Positions 23,611-34,291 of a stretch of DNA of 64,000 nucleotides are shown piece after piece. The notes beneath the pieces are model-generated. The model had not been told where the DNA came from and did no database searches. It saw only the letters and a program-made list of their open reading frames with translations. Within the stretch, counting starts at the first letter, position 1, and every line of letters begins with the position of its first letter. The translations under genes and the position numbers were made by a program. The stretch spans positions 124,001 through 188,000 of the forward strand of contig NW_027041847.1 of the NCBI RefSeq assembly GCF_033297395.1, written 5' to 3'. The DNA is from Canariomyces notabilis (Eukaryota > Ascomycota > Sordariomycetes > Sordariales > Chaetomiaceae).

Positions 23611-24239
23611 AGCATCACTTACTACCTCACTTTTCCCCTGGGCCGTTTTTCTTTCCGGGTCCTGTCTGCTCGCTAGAATCGGGTTCAGTGGCACTTGCGG
23701 AGTTACTACTGGCAATGGTTTTGGTGGGCAAGTAGGGTTTTGGCACGACCTTGTGACGATGTGACGACGAGAGTCATCTTAGAGCGACTAACGCTACCGG
23801 GGCGGCTAGACGGGGCCGCTAACGGCAAGGGAAATAAAGCGGATGGGCTATAGCATGGTTTATGTTCCTCGTTCGCATGTACGGTAGTCGCTCATGGACA
23901 GAGAGTGAGACGAAAAGCACTTGCCGGACCTCACCTGGACTGTGCTCTTGGAACAGATTGGCATTTGGAGAAAATAAAAGGACGGATGCAGTTTTACATG
24001 ATAACCCTGGTGATCAGTTCGATGTTTTTACTGAATACCTACATGCGACCAAGGTGGGTGGGGTCACCCAGCTTGTTCCTCGATGGAGTCGGGCCTCAAT
24101 TATCCTCATACATTCATCCCTCATTCACTTCATAACCACCACCCTCAACAACCCATCACCTCACCATCAATGTAAACCCCCTCCACAGCCCCTCGCCTTC
24201 CTTCAGCATCACCGACTTCAATCGCCCCATTATTCAAAA
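23611..24239. other. Intergenic region
   Basis: Between eIF2-beta and the FAD oxidoreductase, same strand. The region just before 24240 is C-rich with CATCACC/ACCACC runs, as in fungal 5' leaders. No other gene was seen. Confidence 0.45.
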
Positions 24240-26207
24240 ATGGTAATACGCAAGATCGCCGATTCCCCTTCCCCAACACCACCAACCGAAACCCCGGGCC
24301 ACGAACCACCACAAGTCCAGTCCACACAAAGAGCGGGGCTCCCCTCTGACAATCCCACCGCCTCGTACTGGCTCCGTGACCCGAGTCCCGTTCTGCTCGG
24401 CCACCGCTCGACGCCCGAACTCCCGGCCGCGGCCGACGTTGTGATTGTGGGCAGCGGCATCACGGGTGCGTTTGCCGCGCGGTATCTGAAGGAGTATCAC
24501 GGCCGTGCCAAGCATGACAGCAGTGTGGTGATGCTCGAGGCTAGGGAGGCTTGTTCTGGTGCTACCGGGCGGGTGAGTCTTGTCTTTCTCATATATATGT
24601 GCGGGTGAGTGTGTGCGGGTGGGTGGGTGGGTTGGGGTTCCTGGACTGGAGGAGAGTGGAAGAAAGGGAATGGAGGAAGAAATGGAAAGGGGTAAATAAT
24701 ACCGGCGGAAAGGAAGCTGTCTGGGCTGATGGTACGGTGATAATCAACAGAATGGAGGGCATTGCCAACCGTTGGTATATGGCTCTGCACCGGCCGTGGC
24801 GGCGTTTGAGCTGGAGGTGTTCAACTTTCTTGAGCGGTTGGTGCGAGAGGAGGGGGTGGAGTGTGACTGGTATGTCCTTTCTATCTGGATCTGTCTCCTG
24901 TGCTTTGCTTTGTTGGCTGGCGTCTTTCCAGGGAGGAGGCTGACCCAAGCAGGGTAAGCCTGACGGGCGTACACGCCTTCCTCTCCGAGGATATGTTTGA
25001 GCTGGCGGCGGCCGCGGCCGAGCAGCTGAAGCGCAGCCACCCCGAGCTAGGCGCCCAACTTGAGGTCGTCCGTTCCTCGGACGACGACACCTCCTCTTCT
25101 TCAAAGCTCGCCTCCTTGCGTGTCCCCTCCGCCTGCGGCGCCATCATCCAGAAAAAGGCTGCTTCCCTCTGGCCGTATAAACTGGTCGCCTCCGTCCTGG
25201 AATCCCTCCTCGCCAGGTTCCCCGCCCCGAGCTTCAACCTCCAAACCAACACCCCGGCCACCTCACTCTCCCGCAGCGAGACCGGCTCCGGCTGGGTCGT
25301 GGCCACTCCGCGAGGCAGCATCACCGCGCGCCAGGTCCTGCTCGCCACAAATGGGTACACCTCACACTTGCTGCCGGCCTTTGCCGACCTGATTGTCCCT
25401 GTACGCGGGCAGATCGGCGCCCTGATACCGCCCACCTCATCATCAGGTACGCCGCCGGTCAAGCTCACCCACTCGTATGTCTTTGCCGCCGAGCCCGATC
25501 CCAATCCCAATCCCGGCCACGGCGCGCAGCACTCATTGACAGCAGCCGCCACCTCCGCCGCGGCCGTGGCACCGCGGGACGATTACCTCGTGCAACGGCC
25601 GCTGCTGCCGAGCGGCGGCGGTGAGTTCATTTACGGCGGCGGGCGGCGGTTCGCGCGGAATCTTGGGGTCGGCCAGTGGCGCGACGACGAGATCGAGGAG
25701 GACGTGGCGCGGTATTTGCGGGCGAATCTGGCGCCGCCTTTGGATCTGGCTTCTTCTTCTTCTCCTTCGCTTGTAGGAGGAACCAAGGAGGAGGAGGAGG
25801 GGGTCGAAGGGAAGCACGAGCTAAAGGCTTCGTTCCAGTGGACCGGCGTCATGGGCTACAGCCGGGATGCCCACGCGTGGGTTGGCCCCGTGCCAGAGAC
25901 CCTGGGCGGTGGCGGGCCCCGTGGCGGATTGTATGTTTGTGCAGGATATACAGGTCACGGGATGCCTGCGGCGGCTCTCTCGGCGAGGGAGGTGGCTAGG
26001 TTGATGGTCGAGTCTGCTACTATGGCTGAGGGATGTGGTGTTGACGAGGAGGAGGAGGAGGAGGAGGGAAAAAAGGGCGGGGTGAGGTTGCCGGAGGAGT
26101 TTAAGCTGACCGAGCAGCGCGTGGCTAGGGCGAAGGCGCTCCCTGAGCTGACTCAGGGGTGGGAGGCTACGAACTTTGCTGCGTTGATCTCGGGAGTGGT
26201 GCCTTGA
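24240..26207 (+). CDS. FAD-dependent oxidoreductase (DAO family; amine/amino-acid oxidase-like)
   Basis: Three exons (24240-24572, 24751-24869, 24932-26207), about 575 aa. The Rossmann FAD motif is at residues 67-83 (VVIVGSGITGAFAARYL), with the second conserved stretch EACSGATGR|NGGHCQP restored across intron 1. Further DAO-family landmarks are QVLLATNGYTSHLLP, VPVRGQIGALIPP, FIYGGGRRFARN and the C-terminal nucleotide loop LYVCAGYTGHGMPAAALSAREVA. The family oxidises C-N bonds of amino acids or amines with FAD; the substrate is unknown. No N-terminal signal or C-terminal SKL-type peroxisomal signal is evident. Ser-rich and Glu-rich low-complexity insertions lie near residues 195, 435 and 525. 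Intron 1 is long for this window (178 nt) and GT-rich. The ATG at 24240 is preceded by a C-rich leader. Confidence 0.85.
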
Positions 26208-29200
26208 AGAGAACGGTATCCCGAGCCCCTCGGTAGCTGGCTGCCTGGGTTAGTCCCATCGTAGACTGTCATTGGGGTTAGTCACTGATCCTTCGTTTGC
26301 ATAGTGGCGTGCTAAATCTGCTCGGATAGACTTGTCGTGGCCTCCCAACTAGTCGGTGTCCGCGTCTGAAGTGAGCACGTCATATTTAGTTGCGCATCAG
26401 GGGTATTCGCGGGTGTGTGTTGAGCGGTACTTTGTAGACAGGAGCTGTCTTTCGAGCATTGTTTTGGAGCCAGATATTCGTTGACGGCGACCTGGGGTAG
26501 CCCCGACTCCAACGTGCCAATTTTACCGCGCTGAGGCTGCCCCCATATCGTGCACCTTCCGAGCAACCGGTTCCGCCCGTCTTATCGAGTCGTGAGCCAG
26601 GAAAATGGGAGAACCTGGCGTCCCAATTGATCGATACCAGCGCCTGATGGGGGAGCAAAGGGGAAAAGTATACAAAAGGGGAAGGGGATTAGAGCAGCTG
26701 GTATTGGCAGCTGCCGAACATGGTCAGTGAGGCTCTTGTGTAAGTGTACAATATGTCTCCTTCCTACACTGTATGCACAGTACTTCGTAGCCGCCCGTAT
26801 AATCCTCCATTCCTTCGCTTGTTTCACCCCCGGCCCGTAGCGGTCCATCCGTCCCTCGGCACCCCGATTACTAGGTTGGCATGAAAGACGTTTCATGATC
26901 GACCCGCGGAGAGGAACGCCACGGCGAAGTGAACTCGTCGAAGGTCATGCATCTTGTCCTTTCTTGTCTCCTCTGCCTCGGACAACGGTGAACCATGAAG
27001 ACGATCTCTGTGCTGCTCCTAGGCAAGCAACCAGCGCCAGTAGCACGTAACCAAGCACAAACTAGACTACGTTGGAAAGATATTGTAGCTCAGGCGGCAT
27101 AGCTCGCACCGGAGATTCATACGGGGACGATAGACTGGCTGCCGGCATAAAAGAAGGCTCAGTCTGGTTTCAAGTCTGATCCCAGATGGCATCAGCAAAG
27201 CAAACGGTGATGGTTCTTGCGGAGGCACGGCTCTGCCTCAACTGTCGATGCTTTTTGGATGCCCGCCGTCCTCGGGACAGGGTTAGCGAATCCCAAATCC
27301 CAATACATAGCACACCACAGGGGTTGCGGGGATTTAGCAAACATCGTGATGAAACAGAGGGAGCGGGCCATTTTTACACATTGTTGTTTTCTTTCCTCTT
27401 CTTGTCTAGGGTAAGGCGCCGACTGCCTACCTATTCTATGTGAGATCACCCCTCTCTCCGATTCTCCCAGTCACTGCTCCGCTCGGAGATGCTCATCACT
27501 CGAAGTATTTCACCTATAGACTTTCCAGTGGACATCGCTCAGCACTAGCCGAATCCTGCGAGGTTACCCAGGGTTTTGCCTGAGGCACATGCTCCAGACA
27601 CGGTCCCAGTTAGGAGGTTGTGGCCTGAAGGATTTTCGGTTGCCTGAACATGCATCCGAAGAACCTAAAGTGCGACAGGCAACAGAAATAACGCGGCCCT
27701 GTTTTTCTGATATAAGACGACGGCAGAACCGTTCTCGACATCCAAGACCAAAAACCGACACGACCACGGATCCGAATGGAAATGAAAGGGATTGGGAATG
27801 AGATGGAAACGGGAGACGGATATAAGAGGGGGAAATGCCATGCTGGATGGAACGAACTAGTGATGGGTACTAGACCTACTGCGGCTTATCCGGCATGGAC
27901 GGCCGTTGGAGGATCGGGCCGGTGCGGGCAAGCGCTGTAGCGAGGCGGGTATACCGCAGCAGAGTATCGGATCCGATCGGCATCTGTGCAACCACTGCCG
28001 CAACCTAACGCGCCCGTTGGCCGTCTCTTGCGAGCCGCAGACGTCCACGGTTTGCCGACGCGCCAATGTTATCGTCCGGATGAATCCGATCCAGACCGGT
28101 ATAGCTCTGGAACTCATCTTGTTGAGGAGAACGACACATCGGGGTGCGAATCGTTGCCCGAACCTATCAACTCGCTTGTCGAAACGCGCGAATACGAAGA
28201 CGGCTACGTCCCTGGTTACCGATGAAGAAGAATTTTGTCGCTCACGAGCTGCCACGGAAGGAACTCCCGGTCATCCGGAATTGTCTCCAAAGCGCCATGC
28301 CCTTTTGCCTGCCGAAGAGAAGAAGCATACGAGCAATGGTTTGCTCACCTTTCCCCTGCCTGTGACGTGCAACTGACCATTGTTCTTGATGCGTGCTGCT
28401 GCTGACCATGACAGGCAGAATCCTCCATTGGGCAGGTGCTTTCCACAAGTCGCCAACTAGACTTGCGGCTAGGGCATGTGATGAAGAGCGCGCGGCGGGC
28501 ACCACGACAGTGTACCGCCATTTCCGTCATCACCACGTCCAAGCTGGGTAAGATGCTTCGCAGATGACCAGGACATGATGGAAGGCTGCCTGGATGATGC
28601 CCGAAAGAACAGTCGTTTCGTGCTACCACGACGCTGCAGTAGACATCGACATCTTCTAAGCAGGCCATGCACACGTCAGGCGTGCATAGCTCGTGTCCAG
28701 ATGTCCATCTCGCTACTGCAGAGTCTAGGGAGGCATAGGTTTGAGACGGGAACCTATGCATGAGCTTGAGGAGTCACCCCTAACGCTCAGGATTCACTTT
28801 CAAGTGATAGCTACAAGGCTGGTACCTCCAAGCTCCTGATCGAGAAGCTACCCCCTGAACTTGCAGGCTGGCTTTCCTAAAGCGGTTCATGGCTTGTTGG
28901 AGCACCGAGCGAGCAGCGATAGGAGGTGGCGACGGGTGAAGTGGCGATGCGGGAAGCGCCCTCTCCGTGCTCACTCATTATCCGTGGGATGGTTCATTTT
29001 GAGCCTAACTGCAAGCGTTCCTGCTTCGCCTGAATCAGATAACTGGCCGAGGATGCCACCTCCTGGCTTAGGCTTCGGTGACGAAACATATTTCAAGCGG
29101 TCGCGGGTCTGGGCCACTTCAAATTTCATCTGATCTAGGCAGCTAAGGAAGCTGCCGAGGAGCAAGGGGCCGCGGCCTCCCTTTGGCTATTTACCGAGGA

Positions 29201-32200
29201 GGATCAGAGATTGTCGGCTCGGATTGCAAGGGCAGGTTCCAAGGCCTCATGGGAGAGGCCGAGATTCCAGGCCGCCATCTCGGGCAGGCCATTCTTGGGA
29301 CTCGGTATGGTAGGGCCGACAAGGAGAGGCCAGAATACGCGGTCGATCGTTGTGAGGTGGCCGCATCTCGCGACCCGGGATACGAAGCCGGGGCCCCCGA
29401 TCCTATCGGCCGGTCCCTCCCGGACCCGCTTCCGAGGTTCTTCTAGTTCCGCAAGCATTGTGCGCTAGAACCTGTGCAAATCCCCCCTTTTCCTGCGCGC
29501 GGTCAAGATTAGGGGTGATGGTGAGTTACTGACGGCAACCTTCTCGACATGCTGCTCCTCGGACGACGACGAATTGGCAACCCCCTTTACCTCCGCAGCT
29601 GCCTGCGGCTTGTCGACACGAACGCGACTTGACCGCTGTCCATCGGTACCCCTGGGATGGCGAGTGACATTGTGTGCAACACCCTCTCCATTCCATCCTG
29701 GTGCAGTGCGTGCCTTGGGCATTGAGCTAGGACGCAGCACCGTCCGCATGATCGATGAAACTGGCAGGTCCTCGACGCCTCAAACAGCATGGGTCTGGCT
29801 GGCTCAGGATCGATGGCGGACAGTAGGGCGCGCTGGGCCACTTTTGGAAGCCATGAAGTCGAGAACTGGTATGTTTGTCTCCATCCCCTCCTCCATTCCC
29901 TCCCTGAGGTTGGTAGCGGCTCGTCTGGCGGGTGGCGGGACAGGGGAGCGACTGCTTGGGCACTTCCTTCCCTGCGCCCTCGCCTCTTCACACCCTAGAA
30001 AGCCCTGGGGAGGGTGCTGACGAGGCTTGTCGTTGGAAGTCACACGTATCCGCGCCTGACGTGTGGGGGTTTGGAGAACACGCGTCGTTTGCGGCACTGG
30101 GCTATCGAATGGAGCACTGCAGTCTCCGTGTCATCATGAAAACCACGATGCGTATGAAAACGGCATCGATGAGTATCGACGCCGCCGAATACGTGCCCCA
30201 TACAACACCAGGACGTTACGCGTCTCATTGTGGCGGCCATCCACGCTATTCTCGAGAGCGCAAGGTGGCTCCGGGATCGTGGTTGATATATATTGTATAT
30301 CGGCGCTGTTTCGAAAGCTGCCGGTGAGCCCGAATGGCAAGCTGACAGGGCGTGTTCCGGCCTTTTCGACTACAGACGATCTAGTCGGGGCAGACTTCAA
30401 AGGATACCTCGCATCCGGCTTGTCTGGCTGAAGTTTGGTGCTTCGCAAGCGTTAGCAGTCATCTGGCGTAGGGTCACATTTGGGGGCCCTAAGCGCGGCT
30501 GTTCTTCTTCTCAATCTACTCCCTTTTTTCCCCCGGTTTCTCTTATCGCGCGTTTTAGTTCCATGAATCGCACTCGAATTGAACAATTGAGAATTTCCTC
30601 AATGCACACCTGCCGCTCTTTTCTCAGCCTAAACCGGGAAGCAACCCACAGGTGCTCCTCTCTCGGTGTGGCTTCCAAAAGGGGAGTTTAGGAAGGAAGG
30701 TTCGAGCCGTCTTTCCCGGCACGCTTGGGCTTGACCCGCCAGCAAGCCCTTTGCTCCAGTCCGTTCCAGGTGTTGCTTCGTGTTTACTTGGAGCATGGTC
30801 TCGACAGAGAAGCGGGCGAAAGGATCGAATCCTAAATCGAGCCAACAATTGCAAAGCCACATTGCCAATGATGGGTCGCTGTTCGATTGATCGATTGGCG
30901 AGGTTGGGAATCGTTGCTGCCTTAGACTCAGCCTTCCACCAATGCTCGCCAGTTTGTGTTCTCTTTTTTTGTTGTGCTTTTCAGAGTTGGCCCGTGATCC
31001 CTGCGCTTGCCCCAGGCTGCCAGCTGGATCAGCCCATGAGAGAGCCAGCACGCTGGAATCGGTAAGGCTGCGGCACACGACAATTCAGCTTGATGTTTGA
31101 AACAAGAGGCCAAGCTCAAGCTCGCCTGCCGTTACACACGGCCCGAGGAACACGTTGTCCGGGGAATGCACAACTTAACCCTCAACGCCGGTCAAGGTAC
31201 CTAGGCAATAGGTAATGGTACTTGTACGCATAGCATGTTGTGTAAGTGACATGTCAGTGCATCCAAAATTGATGCATCCTGGATTGACCTATGGCGTAGT
31301 GTACTTCCTACCGCCATATACATCGTGTCGTTGGTGGCATTGGGTATATCGTACTGTACCTGGCCGCTGCGCTGGTTTTCATTGTTTCGGCCGTCGCCCA
31401 GCCGTTACGGATCGAATTGAAATGCTACCGCATTGGGCCCATAGGCTCCATACATACCCGCCTTAATTAGCCCAAATTTTTGTTGTTGCCTGCACATGAG
31501 CTAGCTTCCCTGCGGCTTTGTACCGCGCCGTTGCACTGGGTTAGGTTCAGTCTGTTCTTCAAGGATTGGGAGATACATAGCCCGAGTCCCGAGGTCTCAG
31601 CGACTTAATTCGGCAGGAATTGTCGAATTGCCCTGCCGATGGCAAGCGCTTCTTATTCCCGGCCGATCATGGGCGGTGCCAGGGAGGTCCGGAAGCCACC
31701 GAGGCCCCAGGGTAATGTTACTGTTCACCTATACGCTGGAGTTCGAGATTGATCCGGAGACCGGGGCCGACCTATGGATGATCTCAGAGCCAGAATATTA
31801 GCAACACCGAGGCCGGGAACATACGGCTCTGTATGTACGATACAATACCCGAACTGACTCTCCCGAAGGATCAATCGGTTAACTTGAATATGCGAATAGG
31901 GAGTTAGGTGACATCGTCGTCGGCCGCTGCGGGGAATTGGCGCAACCATTGGCATCACAGCAGCCGGCTGCCTTCTCCCCCACGAGATGTCCGCACAATC
32001 CTTCGATCCGGCTCTTGCAGGCACCAGGCCGCGTTAGTAGTAGCCTCTGTTTGGTGTTAGATAACTATCCGTAGTTAGGTCGGTGCAGGTGGGTGCAAGT
32101 GGACATCAGCGAAAACGAAGTAGGGGGTGCGCGAGCCCTCTGATTGGCTGTTATAAGCGCTGCCCGATGCAACCCCCTGCCGTTCATCAGCATGGGGTAA

Positions 32201-32235
32201 CCATGTCATAGGTACCTGCATTTCAGGGGCGTACA
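26208..32235. other. Gene-poor region of about 6 kb, no confident gene
   Basis: No frame longer than about 170 codons looks like a conserved protein on either strand. Some fragments read like coding remnants in shifting frames, for example 27986-28225 (ending VETREYEDGYVPGYR) followed in another frame by DEEEFCRSRAATEG near 28205, and the short run KAGTSKLLIEKLPPELAGWL near 28800-28876, each cut by a stop or frame change. This is what a degraded gene would look like, but I cannot name the parent. No RNA gene or long repeat was recognised. Confidence 0.45.
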
Positions 32236-32935
32236 TACAGTCCAACCCTTGTTTGTTCGTTAGCGTGGTACATCGGGTGGATCTAAACAAGGGGCCAGAG
32301 TCACCCCAAATCAATCAATCCATTGATTTGAAGCCCTGTTAATTCTAACTGTGGTTCGAGTGATCTTCTGCAACGTTGTGAGTATTTGAGGAATAGTCGG
32401 CTGGAGAGTTTGAGGAAAGAGGAAAAGTCGAAGCTGGGAGTGGAAGTACATTGTGGAAAGGTGAAGATTATGTAAGCCCAAAAATGGGTCCCCGAGCAAG
32501 ATGCGTGTAATTTGAATCGATTCCAGTAAAACGACGGCCTCAATCCTGTAAAACGACTGTGTCAACTCCTGCAAGACACGAGTGTCTTTTTACATCAAAT
32601 TCAACTCTATTTCGATCTAAGTCACTTAGCTTAAAATCCCCTTCCCCAGGCCTTAGTATACAAGCTCAATTCAGTTTCTTTGCTGTGTATGCGGGTCTAG
32701 TATGTTATCTTGAAGTTGGTGTCGATTTACAAGTTCAAAAGTGGGTGTAAAGTGAATGGCTTGGCGTGAGCAGAATGTATGGAAAGTGGTCCGTGCAACA
32801 GTCGTTTTACAGGATTGAGCCCGTTGTTTACTGGGTTCGATTTGAATGGCCAAATGTCCTGTAACTCTGGGCTGTGGTTGGTTGCAAAAAGCGGGGCAAG
32901 TTCCGCGCTAACAAATAAACAAGCCTTATCCTGTA
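32236..32935. mobile_element. Decayed Tc1/mariner-type (pogo/Fot1-like) element or MITE, about 0.7 kb
   Basis: The ends are inverted and both start TA-CAG: left from 32236, right ending at 32935. In an ungapped comparison of the first 38 positions of each end I count 28 matches, including CTTGTTT and GTTAGCG on both sides (left 32248-32268, right 32903-32923). The flanking TA fits a TA target-site duplication, as made by Tc1/mariner elements. Several end-to-end differences are transitions. The interior has no intact frame; a minus-strand frame at 32311-32574 may be a worn transposase C-terminus, a by-eye impression only. Further inverted repeats are inside (listed separately). Confidence 0.5.
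32511..32847. repeat. Internal inverted repeats built of about 22-bp units
   Basis: The 20-mer TCAATCCTGTAAAACGACTG at 32540-32559 recurs as its exact complement at 32799-32818. Similarity extends outward for about 28 more bases on each side (left from 32511, right to 32847), roughly 85% identical over the arm. On the left arm the unit is tandem: CCAGTAAAACGACGG before it and a weaker TCAACTCCTGCAAGACACGA after it. These may be subterminal repeats of the surrounding element. Confidence 0.65.
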
Positions 32936-33175
32936 CACAGAACAGTGGAGATGCGTCATGATGTTCAAAAATATTGAGATGCTCATTGTAAATCAGGAGT
33001 CGCCAGTTCAGCTATCTATCATGTGGGGAGAGACATAGCAGATGTCGAGGCAAGGAAAATTGGTGCCCGCAAGGGAAATCCCCCTGATACCGAGCTGGGG
33101 AATCCGCATAACTAACGCTAACAGGAAATATAGGGACAAACGATCATAGTCATACAGAACATTCGACGTAAACCA

Positions 33176-34291
33176 TCACATCGCCGGCCCCCAGATTCTT
33201 TCCAGCCATGTACTGAACCTCATGGGCTGTACCTGATAAATCTCACTCTGGTTGACGGCATCGTTGAGGTTGACTTGGCGTACGTGATAGCGCCCATTGG
33301 CCGTTTGTAGCAGCCTCTGGTAGTAGTACCACTGTGCCCAATCCCCAGACTGCTGGCTCGCCTCTGCTAGCGCTTCAGCGTCCTGGTAGGGGTGACTAAC
33401 CACACTGAACGGAACTGTGTCTGCGTCAGTAAAGAAGGCCAGAGGTAACGGAAGAAACTCAAGAACGGGGATGACTCACCCCCGCGAACGTTCGAGCACG
33501 TCCTCACCAGCTCTTGGACTGTCATGGCATCACCCCTCATCCTAAACTCCTTGGGCCAATTGTCGAGACCCATCTCGATGGCGGCCGTGACAAATTGCGC
33601 AACGTCGTATACAGATGTCAGAGAGACGTGGGCGGGCCGCCCGCTGGAGTTCGCTGGGACGATTTCGGCTCTGGCGTCCTCGATGTTGACAAGATAGTCG
33701 TTCGGGCCCTGTACTCCGCAGCCAGCCCCGATGTTGTAGGTTTGCAAGCCCCCCGGACCAAACCGTTCCATGAAGATGCCGCACGAAAAGACGGTGTAGC
33801 GCATGGGGTGTGACTTGGACTGCGACCAACGCTCCAGGAGGTCAAGAGCCGAGTGCGAACCACGGTCAAGGGGATCGTTGGCTGGCCGGTGGGAGAGATC
33901 ACCCTCAAACTCGGACGGGACGAAAACTCTGACTCGAGCTTTCCGCGCTGCATCGATGAGGTTGAGCTGCTCGTTGCCCGCGATCGTTGATATTAAAAGG
34001 TCGACTCCCCGGAGGGTATACCGCAGAGTCTCAGCGTCCCCGTAGTCTATAACGGCAACCTGGCAGCCAGGACAAAATTCTTCAAGCTCAGGGTGTGGCT
34101 GTAGCATGGTCAGCGGGCCTTGTCTTCTGGGGGAGGCGCAAGAAAGACCGAAGAGGCCAACTCACTGTGCGAGATATGACGAGCAGAGCATGTGCGGTTT
34201 GGCTGATCTGCTGGGCAAGGATCTGGGCGAAGCCCCCGGCACCAGCAATGGCAATCCTCATCATGGACGGCCGGTTGCTCCTCTGTCTCAT
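33176..34291 (-). CDS. NmrA-like / isoflavone-reductase-type NAD(P)-binding protein
   Basis: Three exons on the minus strand: 34291-34166, 34098-33480, 33420-33176; about 329 aa. The N-terminus has a beta strand and glycine motif (IAIAGAGGFAQILAQQI), a slightly unusual form of the GxxGxxG dinucleotide motif. Then come DAETLRYTLRGVDLLISTIAGNEQLNLIDAARKA, VRVFVPSEFEGDLSH (typical of the NmrA/PCBER family, FxPSEFG-like), YTVFSCGIFMERFGPGG and SLTSVYDVAQFVTAAIEM. These atypical short-chain dehydrogenase proteins either reduce small phenolics or act as redox-sensing regulators such as NmrA; the sequence does not decide which. The Met at 34264 is an alternative start 9 residues in. No adjacent pathway genes point to a substrate. 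Confidence 0.85.

Noticed and set aside
27906..28376. Possible remnant of a HET-domain (heterokaryon incompatibility) gene.
   Set aside because: A short Cys-containing run (LCNHCRNL) is suggestive, but no HET signature motifs were seen in any frame.
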